Shown piece after piece: positions 55,000 through 64,000 of a stretch of DNA of 64,000 bases (positions are counted from its first letter, which is position 1; each line of letters begins with the position of its first letter). The stretch is from Tupaia tana. Taxonomy: Eukaryota; Chordata; Mammalia; Scandentia; Tupaiidae. The stretch spans positions 9,206,320 to 9,270,319 of the forward strand of contig JAKSZU010000018.1 in the NCBI GenBank assembly GCA_026018925.1, written 5' to 3'. Both the position numbers and the translations under genes were made by a program. The notes under the pieces were generated by a model that worked only from the letters and a program-made list of their open reading frames with translations, was not told where the DNA came from and did no database searches.

Positions 55000-57079
55000 A
55001 AGCATGCATCCCAGGGGAGAAATCGAACACTGCACAGGGACAGATGAGCCAGTTGGACAGGATTCCTGCCTACCTGCAAAACCAGGCATAGGATCCCTTC
55101 CTCGCTCAAAGGAAGGAGAAGCCCTGCAGGGGAGGAAAAGTGTCCAGCTAAGGGGCAGTTCACGGCATGACATCCATTACAGAGGGTTCCTCTGAGACCC
55201 TGCAGCCTGGGAGGAGGGTATCTCACCCTCAGGGAAGCCACTCCATGCAGCCCAGGGCTACAGCTAACACTCAGCAGCACAGCCCCCAACCCTTGCTCCA
55301 TTTTTGCCCCTTCCCCTAGAGATACTTGCATTTCAAACAGAAGGGGGCTAAGCACTTACTATGTGTTTAGCTCTGTGCCATTTACCAAAGAGCATCCAGA
55401 AATACCATGCTCAGCCTGGCAATCAAGGCTTCTGAGCTGAGCAGGCTCTGAAGCCCTTTCTTTGTTTCTTTGTTCTGAGAATGATGTCAGGGACCAAGAA
55501 AGTGAATGTGGTGGAAAGCTCCAAAAGACCCCTTGCAGGAGTCAGGTGGAGCGCCGATGTGGAACGTGGCTGGAGCGCAGCTGCCGTGTGTCTCTGAAAA
55601 CCTCAGGTGTGTGACGTGAGGACAGGAACAATTATCATCACAGACCTGTTGTGAGGATTAGGTAGGAAGTACAGAGGCTGTGACAGGCATTCCACGTGTG
55701 CTGTTTATTTTTCACCGGCCCAGGTTCCTTGGTGTGTGCCCCAGATGGACAGGCGTCAGATAATGGGGAGCATCAGCCCATCTCAAACAGGCACCTGCCT
55801 CTGTCTGGAAGTGGGCGGACAATGGAACACGGCCAAACCGCACCAGCCTCTATGGCCAGATAAGAATTCTGTCCAATGCATGGGCCCTCGGGTTGGTCCC
55901 GTGAATTCTTAAAATGATCCCGCTCAAGCCAGCATCATGAAGAAGTTATCTGAAGGAGCAGCCAAATTAACTGGAAGTTGAATACCTCTTGATCCTCTTC
56001 CAGAAACCAATGAACTCAAGAGTCGGTGAGGAAATGCCACTGCATTTTTACTCTCCTGGCTAAGCTGCCTGAATTTCGTTCATACTTCTCAGGAGCTAAG
56101 CACTTACGTTTCAGGTCCTCTTAGAATTTCAGCAACTTCAGGCTAAGAGAAACCCATTAATTACAAATTGGTAAAGATCACATAGAGTGAGAGAAAGGAG
56201 GAGGTTACTAGTAAGCTAAAGGGCTGGGAACGGTGAGTAGGGAGGGTAGCCACTCCATTTTCTATCAGGAAAAAAATGATAATACACAGCAAAACCTCAT
56301 TAAGTCAGTATCGGCTTATTCAAAAGAGCTTATCATTTGCAGCAACTATTCCCCAATCAACTGGATGCCTCTATTGTAATCTTCTTTAACACCGAAAGTC
56401 CTATGATTAAATATATTAATATAGCCAAGAGACCAGACTTAGTTTATTTCAAGGCATGAGTACTTTGCGATCATGTCTCTAAGGTGTATAGTAGAGCAAG
56501 TGACACATAGTAGGTATTCAATAACCCTTAGCTTTCTCCCCTGGCATTCTGTATTACCAGAATTTTAATTTGGTCTATAACACGTCCAGGCCTTATCAAT
56601 AACAACATGGTTTCCACTTTAATATACTACCTTTTATTAAACTGGAACCACAAACTCTTAATAGCAAAGGCCTGTCCAAGGCACTTTAATCACTACCAGA
56701 GTGCAGATGTCTCTCCTAGGGAAATACACGCACTGTCTAGTGGCAAAGATGAGGCCGTCCACCCACCTTCGTGTTGGCAGGATGAGTTACAGAATCATAT
56801 TATCAATGCAATTAGGCCAGGGCTTCCTCTGTACTTCAGAGCGACTTCTCAGCTCCGTACAGTAGGAGCACTTTCCTCTGTGACCTGGTTTCCAGAGCGT
56901 TTTTTTTTTTTGTTTTTTTTTTTGGTCTCTAAAGTGGCCAGCATTGAGGCTGGCACAGAAAGACCAGTTTCTGAGTTTCGTGCGTGACCTTCATTCACAG
57001 TCTATGCAACATGGGCACCCAGGTCAAGGGCAAACTGACATCCAGTGTCATGGTGATGACAGAGGCCGATGATGACGTT
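55000..57079. other. Mostly unique noncoding sequence with MIR pieces
   Basis: Contains MIR-like fragments at 55345-55405 and 55600-55730. The part 55860-56900 is repeat-free with no supported gene; a 126-codon frame (56607-56987) ends in a T-rich stretch and has no motif. Confidence 0.4.
55600..55730 (+). mobile_element. MIR 3' fragment, sense
   Basis: GAACAATTATCATCACAGAC, CTGTTGTGAGGATTAGGTAG and GACAGGCATTCCACGTGTGC match the 3' half of MIR. Confidence 0.7.
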
Positions 57080-57305
57080 GTGATGGGTATGACGATGCAG
57101 ATGACATTTGGAAGTACTGAGCCCTTCCTGTGTTAGCACCTTCACGAGCACTTTCGACCCTGACCCTCCTGAAGACTCTCCGAGGAAATGACTGCTAATG
57201 TCCTCATTTTATGGATGAAGAAACTGGAGCTTAGAAAGCATGAGTGACTTGCCCAAGAGCCCCAGAAAATAAGTGGCCCAGCCAAGATACAGACCCAGGT
57301 ACGCA
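57080..57305 (-). mobile_element. MIR, antisense
   Basis: TCATTTTATGGATGAAGAAA, CTGGAGCTTAGAAAGCATGA, GTGACTTGCCCAAGAGCCCC and CAGACCCAGG are antisense MIR. Confidence 0.88.
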
Positions 57306-58241
57306 ATTTCTAATTTCTTACATTTCACAACGTTGTGTTTTAGGCACTTCTGTCTCGCTTGTCCAGTCAAGGACAACACATTAAAACTCCTGCCATGCCT
57401 CCCAGTTGTCAGAGAGGTCCAATAATCAGGATCTTAAGGCAGTGGTCAAGACCCAAGTCTACCCACCATCCTTCCTCACATTTCCTGGGCAATGGATTCA
57501 AAACACAGCTGGGCTTCCATCCCATTGGCAAAAATATGTGACATTTCCATCACAACGGTTTCATGGTTGTAATGCTGGTAGCTCAGGGTCAGAGCTTACT
57601 AAATCCTAAGTCAGGCAGCATTTAAGTGCAGACGTGGAATGGGAAAAGCTACAGTTTAGATTTGGGTGTTAGTCCCATTTACACTTGAAAACAGACTTTC
57701 TGCTACATTGATATTGGGCAGGGTGTCCTGTAATGAGGGGAAATATTTACTACAGAGATGCTGTCAGGGTTAGGTGAGGATCACAAGTAAAATCCTGGTG
57801 CTGGGACCAGCATGCCGGAGACTCCTTGGTTACTTCACAAGCTCTTTCCTGCTCTGGGCCCTTACTCCGAGCCTAGCTCACAGATATAGCTCTTATCTGA
57901 ATCGCACCTATGCACACATGGTGCAGTTTAGCTTTGAACCTCTAAACTATGTGTGCTGGATCATTTGTACTGGAGGCACCCACCAGTTGTAAGTCTCTAG
58001 CACTTTTAACACCTCCCTCCTATCCCAAAGAGTAGTTTTGGTGCATGAATTAGTAGATATTCAAAAGAGATATTATAAAGATGACTTTAAAGGCAGCAGC
58101 ACATTATTTCTGAACTTGGGTATTTAGACACCTGTTTGTTATAAGACACTTGTCATACACTAAACTAACTGCCTGCTCTTAGCAGCAATGGTTTGTGGTG
58201 TTCCGATTCCCCAGACTCTTGTACTTTAAAGTGAAGGTCTT
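57306..58241. other. Unique noncoding sequence
   Basis: No repeat recognised. Frames of 60-72 codons without motif. Confidence 0.4.
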
Positions 58242-58452
58242 GGGTCTGATGGCGGCACAGTGGTAGCACAGTGGTCTGCAATGCCGGGGTCTCCATCCCA
58301 AGGCCTCCTGTGTGTGCCACGTGCACGTGCATGTGCCCATGATTTAGGCTGGCTGAAGCTGGGGGTGGGCTGTGGCATGAAGACTCTGTTGGGGATGCCT
58401 CTTTCTTCTCTCTCCCTCCCTCTCTCCAAGGAAATTAACTTTTAAAAAGAAG
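58242..58452 (+). mobile_element. Older divergent tRNA-SINE copy
   Basis: GATGGCGGCACAGTGGTAGC, CAGTGGTCTGCAATGCCGGG and CGTGCACGTGCATGTGCCCA show SINE-like order with a distinct head. It ends in a CT tract and a weak A-rich tail. Confidence 0.6.
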
Positions 58453-58458
58453 ATCTTG

Positions 58459-58712
58459 GGGCCAGCAGGAGGCACGGTGGATAAGGCAGCTGGATTCTCA
58501 CACGGCCGACTGTGGCTTGAGATCTGGGTCCAGTGGCTTGAAAATCACACTACGCGTAGTGCATGCATGCCTGCCTAAAATCCTGAGAGGAGAACGGAGG
58601 AGAAGTGATTGTGTCACATCCATCCCTGTTAGAGAAGTGATTTCTCACTTTCCCTCTTCTGTGTCTCCCCCCTCTCTGGTGAATACATGTGCCCTATGGC
58701 AAAAAAAAAAAA
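58459..58712 (+). mobile_element. tRNA-derived SINE, long form
   Basis: GGGGCCAGCAGGAGGCACGG head, CTTGAGATCTGGGTCC (B box decayed), CT tract, GTGCCCTATGGCAAAAAAAA tail. It contains a 14 bp perfect palindrome CACTACGCGTAGTG at 58548-58561, probably by chance. Confidence 0.88.
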
Positions 58713-59499
58713 GAACTCAAATGACCAAAAAAAGTGAATTTCTCATGGTAGACATTTTCTCCAAATGTATAAAATAACTTTTGCTCACAGAATCTGGATA
58801 CTTCTCCAACCCACACCTCCTCTGGGCTCAGGAGTATTTGCTGATACAGGGAGGCACAGGTTCAACCACATGGCAGGTCTGAGGATCATCTCTGTGGGTC
58901 CTCCAGGGCTCAGACTACCAGCAGGACAGGCAGCATGGAGGTCAGCAGAGCTGGAGCTGCTCTCAGCAGAGGAACCTGAAAACCATTCTGCCCAGGGTGC
59001 TTCCTGCCCCGCTCCTGCAGGTGACCTACATGTGCGCAGAGAGTGAAACGGGTCCCAGACCCTGTTGGATGCCCTCAGGAGCAGAGCCCAGGTGGCTCTG
59101 CACAGTCCGAGCCCTGCAGAGTTCTCTTTATGAATCATACATAAAGTGCAGAAGAAAGAGAAGCCTGCCAGCTCAACTTTGCACTTCACAGTAAAGCATA
59201 AAAGCACGCAGGAGGAAGCACACGTTGCTTTCTTGAGAAGCAGACCTTGCAGCAAACTGTTTATGAAAAGCAGGGGTGCTTTGTAGTGGCTTTCCGAAGC
59301 CAGAGGCCTGTCAGCGTACGCGTCAGACACTTGCACCATGAAAGGTTGGGTGCTGGAGTCACTGTGTGTGTTCTACACAACACAGGAAGGGCCTACCCAA
59401 AGTTCTGAACTCATGGTTCTGTTTCAAAGCCCTGTAAAATACAGACTCACTTGCTCTCCCAGAGATGGAAAGGCTGGGGAGAGAGGAAAAAATGAAGCC
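58713..59499. other. Unique sequence with the longest open frame of the window
   Basis: A minus-strand frame of 184 codons (59339-58785) is the longest here. The peptide has Ser/Ala-rich and Cys-rich stretches but no domain I recognise, and no splice or promoter context. GC is moderately high, so a chance frame is likely. Confidence 0.3.
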
Positions 59500-59610
59500 T
59501 TCAGAATTCAAGAGGCCCTTCGTTCAAATCCCCGCAGGTCTGACTAGCAGAATGACCTCATGGGAGGAAACAATTTCTTCATCTGTAAAATGGGAGAGTG
59601 AACGCTGAAT
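59500..59610 (+). mobile_element. MIR fragment, sense
   Basis: CCTTCGTTCAAATCCCCGCA and TTCTTCATCTGTAAAATGGG are the sense MIR core. Confidence 0.8.
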
Positions 59611-59789
59611 CCCTCCCCCACATGTCCTTCCTTTCACTTGCACTTGGGGAAGGGGGTGGAGGTGATAAGTCAAACTACGTTCAGAGAAGTAAGTAGAAAG
59701 GGACACTTTCAGTGGTGTACTGGGGGCCTTGGTGCATTTACAGCAACTCCTTTCTCTTTCCCTCTTCCTTTCCTTTCTCCTTTTCTTTT

Positions 59790-59797
59790 TTTTTAAG

Positions 59798-59832
<35 letters not shown>

Positions 59833-60065
59833 TAAGGTTTTTGCCATAGGGCATGTGCACTTGTCAAAGAGAGGTAGAGAGAAAGTAAGAAATCAGCCCC
59901 CCTTGGGGGGGATGGCCACACCACAATCCCTTGTCTTCCATTCTCCTCCTGGGATGTTGGGCATGTAAGCCTGGTGTGATTTTCATGCTGACAGGTCCAG
60001 GGCCTCTACCACAGTCGACCATGTGGGAGTCCCGCGCCTTAGCCACCATGCCACCTGCTGGCCCC
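59790..60065 (-). mobile_element. tRNA-derived SINE, long form, antisense, long T run
   Basis: T run 59801-59831, TTTTTGCCATAGGGCATGTG, CT tract, CCCCCCTTGGGGGGGATGG block, body and head CCACCTGCTGGCCCC. Confidence 0.92.
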
Positions 60066-60184
60066 TTTGCTCTTCCTTTTTTGATCTACTCCTACTCCAA
60101 ATAAATAAATAACATCTGCAGTGCAAGGAATAGGAAAATCCAAAACAAAGAACTTAAAAAGACGGGAAGCAGGACAATTCTGAT

Positions 60185-60425
60185 TGACCCCAATGCTCAC
60201 AACATGCTAAACCACTGCATGTTAAGTACTGTGCTGAGTGCGTTTGTGACCAATATCCCTACTACTCATTCCCCTCTAAAAACTCACAGGAAGAAGATAC
60301 TTGTATAACCTCATTGTACTGAGAAGGAAACACAGCTCAGAAAGATGAAGTAGCTTTGCAAGTTTGTCATGTAACTGAGGGGAATTCAACCAGGTAATTA
60401 ATTTGGACTCTTGATCCTAAGCTTT
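60185..60425 (-). mobile_element. MIR, antisense
   Basis: GTACTGTGCTGAGTGCGTTT, CATTGTACTGAGAAGGAAAC and ACAGCTCAGAAAGATGAAGT are antisense MIR. Confidence 0.8.
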
Positions 60426-60459
60426 TATCTACTAAGCAATGTTTGCAAATTAATTCTCT

Positions 60460-60479
60460 CTTTTTTTTTTCTTTTTTTT

Positions 60480-60512
<33 letters not shown>
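60460..60512 (+). repeat. Poly-T tract
   Basis: About 50 bp of T with single C interruptions, and no recognisable SINE or L1 body next to it. Confidence 0.9.
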
Positions 60513-60999
60513 GTCTTGGCCCAATAGGACTTTTAAAAAGAAAAAGACAAAAAATAAAAAAGAGAGAGGGTCTCAAGTAAGGTTGCCAACTCTCTGCTGT
60601 ATTTTCTTCAAGTAAAGAGATTTAAGGGAACTTTCACCATCACCTCTGATCACTGTCATTTCCTAAAGACAGAATATTTTAAAACTGAAAGAGCACAGAG
60701 GTACAGATGAAAAGAGAGTGAACACGTCTCACTTCTAGCACCGTCGTTTTATAAAACAAAGAGTACAGTAACATTGAAATTGACTGTTGGACATCATCTT
60801 AGAAGAAAGGACAATTATTTAAATAAGTTAATTTAGCTTTATGCAAGGTAAATCATGCTTCTGTCCTAGTTTTGGTACAGCTTGCCCCAGCTGGCTTATC
60901 CTGTCGAGCCTGACTTCTGTTTTGGGGAGCCACTACCACCCCTGCCAGTTCTGTCTCGGCAGCTGGCGATGAGCAGGAATGACAACTGACTGATAAGGA
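60513..60999. other. Unique noncoding sequence
   Basis: No repeat recognised and no supported gene. Confidence 0.4.
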
Positions 61000-61725
61000 C
61001 CTCGGGGCAAGTGGTGAGCAATCTTAGAATAGGGAGGGGTGGGCGAGATGGCAAGGACTGGCCTGTGTCCACTGCTCACAGGAGGATATGCATACGGCCT
61101 CTCATCTTTCTCAGTCCATAGCTGTTGAGTATATGCTTCAGGTCTGGGCCTAACCAGCACCTAGGAATATCATTGTGTCTGGTGTCTGAAAGGCCTTCCT
61201 GGGTTGGCTGATTAGCTCAGAAAATGAGAGAACTCAGCACATAGTCATACTCACGGCTAAGACTTATCACAGTGAAAGGATGCAAAACAAAGAAAGGCAG
61301 CACAGGATAAAGGTGCATGACGCGAAGTCCACGGGACACCAGACCCAAGCGTCCGGCAGGTCCCTCCCTGTGGAGTCACATGAGATGCCCTTAATTACTC
61401 CCCCAACAATGAGTTGTGAAAATGCATGTGATGCATTGTCAATGGGAAAGCTCATTAGAGTACCCAGAGATTTTACTGGGTGCTGGTCATGTAGGCACCC
61501 ACTAATTGGCACAGACCAAAATCCCAGCCTTCAAGAACAAAAGCAGGTGTTTGGCACAAGCCCTGTTGTACAAAGAGTCTAGGCACAGTTGGCTGTTCTG
61601 GGAATGGTGATGACCCTCCTGAAATCCAAGCTCCCAGTATCCAGCTAAGGGCCAAGTGTGCCAGTGGTCGTTCCAAAGAAAGCAGCCTCAGACGGCTAGG
61701 GTAACATTTCCTGCACAACCGTGGT
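61000..61725 (-). mobile_element. Probable old retroviral LTR, antisense, family not assigned
   Basis: Segments such as GGTTGGCTGATTAGCTCAGA, GGCTAAGACTTATCACAGTG, GAGTCACATGAGATGCCCTT and GGGTGCTGGTCATGTAGGCA recall a common mammalian LTR type. I cannot name it or define its ends. No viral gene remnant is attached; open frames of 75-100 codons are by-products. Confidence 0.45.
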
Positions 61726-61759
61726 GGTCAAGTAAGACCTGGGTGCCAATCATAGCACC

Positions 61760-62370
61760 TACATCATTCTTCCTTTCATTCATTCAAACAATTATTTCTG
61801 AAGACTATAGGCCTGTCACTGGTGACAGATATTCAATGAAATAGACTGAAATCCCTGCCCTCGTGCAGCTTAGAGTCTAGTGAGAGAACACCAATAAGCA
61901 CATTCACGAGCAAGAGCTAAGGAGGAAAAGAAGGCAGGGAAGGAAAGTGAGGAGTACCCATGTAGGTGCTGAAAAGGAAGAACTAGCTGAGTCCAGATGA
62001 TCAGAGAACTCTAGCCACCCTAGTTCACCCCCTACAGAGAAAGGGATGATCTAGTTGAACCCTAAACACATGGGAGAGTTTATTAGCTAAAGCAGGAGGG
62101 AAGATGACTCCAGGCAGAAGCGATGGCTTCTGCAAAGACCCTGTGGCAAGAAGGTGGGGGGGGGAGCAGGATTAAGGAAAGGCCTGTGTGACAGTAAACT
62201 GCAGAGACTGGCAGAGGTCTTCCAGGACTTGAAAAGGATTTATTTATTTTTAATTATTATTATTTTTTATCAGAAGGAATAGGGAGAGCCAGGGAAAGGA
62301 ATAAGCAGGGAGTGGCAAGTAGGGTGGTGGCAAGATCAGATTTCTATTTTTGAGAAATGATCCTAGCTTC
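61760..62370 (+). mobile_element. Ancient mammalian repeat, family not named
   Basis: CATTCATTCAAACAATTATT, AAATCCCTGCCCTCGTGCAG, CTTAGAGTCTAGTGAGAGAA, CTTCTGCAAAGACCCTGTGG and GGTGGCAAGATCAGATTTCT follow a long, common mammalian repeat. It is the second copy in the window (see 17530-17770). Confidence 0.5.
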
Positions 62371-63307
62371 TCCTAAAGATGGAATTTCAGGAGAGGCAAC
62401 AGATGATGCCAAGATGCCAGGGGTAAATCTTAGTGACAACAGCGCTATCTACAGTGCTAACTCACAGTCTTGGAATTCACCCGCTGTGCTATCAAGTGTA
62501 CTGCCGAGGGGCCAGGGAAGGCCCAACTTCACCAGTGTTTCTGAACCCCATCCCTTGTAAGCAGAAAAAAAAATAATAAATAAATAAAAAACAAGAGGAA
62601 AAAAGTCTTCCTATTTTTAGAGTCTTTCAAATGGTATAAGAACTCCAAAGGGAAAAGTCCAACAAGCGGTGGTGCCCTTTGAAAAGTTTTAATTTTATTT
62701 TAACTTTGTAAATCTACTTACATTCACATTTTGAAATATGTATGCACGATAAAACACTGTAGTTATGGTCTATTGGGTTAAAAATCCACTTTTTGGAACG
62801 GGTTCAAGAGAATACTTATATAAAAGACCTTAGAATGGAAAGCAATTCTGCAGATAAAATAGAATGGAAACATCTCCTAAATATGCCCCTTGCAAGATAA
62901 ATGCACAATGAGGAGGGGTCTGGAACCATCACTAATGGGAGATTCACAACAGCCGCCCTCTTAATCCCTCACAGAACCAGCTGGAAGGGAAGCGCCTGGC
63001 TAGCACTCCACATCAACATTCATGCTTTTCCAAGGGTCTCTCCTCTTCCTTTCATAATTCAGTTGAAACCAAGAAATTAACCCCCCATTTAAAACAGTAG
63101 AATTCCATTCTAGCACGCACTCACAAAGCGTGGGGCGACCATGGTGTTTATTTTGCATAGTTCCAGACAAAGAGAGCTAAGAAAAAATAGCTGGAATAAA
63201 TCCACCAACAAGCATTTCTGTTCTGATTCTGTGTAATTATCCTTGTATGGGGAGGCATACAAAAAAGGAAGCAAACATGGCTCTCATCCACGGGAGCTGG
63301 CAGTCCT
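62371..63307. other. AT-rich noncoding sequence
   Basis: Contains an A-rich run near 62563-62602. No gene or repeat recognised. Confidence 0.4.
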
Positions 63308-63462
63308 GTGAGGAGGGTGCTTCTCAACTCCCAGTGTGTATCAGAACCACCTTGGGAGTTGAAGAGACACACAGACTCCTGGTTCCCATGCTCTGCCCCT
63401 AATCCTGGACTAAACTTTTCAGGTTGGCCACACAGTACCTGGAAATCTGTACTTTAAGCATG
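63308..63462. mobile_element. MER20/MER5B-like hAT-Charlie fragment
   Basis: TGCTTCTCAACTCCCAGTGT, ATCAGAACCACCTTGGGAGT and ACCTGGAAATCTGTACTTTA resemble this group of short nonautonomous DNA elements. Confidence 0.6.
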
Positions 63463-64000
63463 CAAAGCATGGGGAATGCAATTTACAGCCACTACATCGA
63501 GAAGAATGAAAACTCTCTGCAAACATCAGTACCACTGTCCTCACCACAAGGAGAAGCCTTGCATAGATTTAGCCACATTTTCTACCCAAGGTGGCAGCCC
63601 TTAGATGACAGTCGTGCCAGATGGCTAGGCATCCCTTCTTTGCTTCTACGTCTCTGACAAAGGGAACATATCCTTCATGGGGATATCCCTTACACTTTCC
63701 ACTGTAGGATAACCCCCTACTGCCCTTTGAAGATCCTTTAAAAATCTAGTTCTTGTCTCTCCTCAGGTTAAACATCTGCCAGTTCATTTACCACCAAGCC
63801 CCCAGGCCATAGTCCCACTTCACTTGAGCAGCTCTCTAATGATACGCACCAGTTTGTCAGTAAAACTCTTAGCACGTAATATTCATGACAGAACACAAGA
63901 TGCCCAACATGGCATTACCAAGGACAAATCCATGGGACCCTTGCCTCCCTCGACTGGACATTTATGTTGATTAAAGCGCTCAAAGTAGCACCACTCTCGT
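63463..64000. other. Unique noncoding sequence to the window edge
   Basis: No repeat or supported gene recognised. Confidence 0.4.

Noticed and set aside
58548..58561. 14 bp palindrome CACTACGCGTAGTG as a binding site
   Set aside because: It is inside one SINE copy only and not seen in the others, so it is most likely a chance mutation.
959..60049. Many open frames encoding the same short peptides (for example EEKGL, GHPPQGVISHF)
   Set aside because: They all lie in copies of one SINE read in the same frames. This is a repeat effect, not a protein family.

Overview
This window looks like intergenic or deep intronic DNA of a placental mammal. Placental origin is supported by several ancient mammalian repeats I can recognise by sequence: many MIR copies, MER5A (hAT-Charlie) copies, MLT1-type MaLR LTRs and a 5'-truncated L1 with a typical ORF2 C-terminus and G-rich 3' UTR. 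The dominant young repeat is a tRNA-derived SINE that is not Alu, B1/B2, Bov-tA, CAN-SINE, ERE, rabbit C-repeat or the armadillo type. I therefore exclude primates, typical rodents, ruminants, carnivores and horses, but I cannot name the lineage.

I find no convincing protein-coding gene, no splice-supported exon chain, no RNA gene, no CRISPR array and no promoter CpG island. Almost all longer open frames lie inside SINE copies, which is why unrelated positions encode the same short peptides, or in purine/pyrimidine tracts. The only recognisable protein remnant is the L1 ORF2 tail at 38696-39076.

Layout. About 40 copies or pieces of the SINE are spread from 0.9 kb to 60 kb on both strands. 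There are three forms: a long form (about 255 bp, with an internal C6/G6 palindrome and a CT tract), a short form (about 170 bp, all copies sharing one internal junction) and an older divergent form. Several copies have clear target-site duplications (33987-34246, 46201-46475, 3139-3396, 44152-44403), and three places show insertion inside another repeat (39361 in an L1 tail, 46201 in an older SINE, 54551 in a short SINE). Old elements (MIR, L2, MER5A, MER20-like, MLT1, L1M) fill much of the rest. A MITE-like element with inverted ends lies at 20050-20180. Two other blocks (31395-31770, 61000-61725) look like old LTRs that I cannot assign.

Between the repeats, several 300-900 bp stretches are repeat-free and AT-rich, with TAATTA cores and octamer (ATGCAAAT) sites: near 10.4-11.1, 18.9-19.3, 22.0-22.8, 23.9-24.3, 32.0-32.5, 35.7-36.1, 38.1-38.4 and 51.2-51.8 kb. 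This pattern is what conserved noncoding enhancers around developmental genes often look like, but conservation cannot be judged from one sequence. The most notable content is the SINE family and its insertion history; I see no evidence of a new gene system here.
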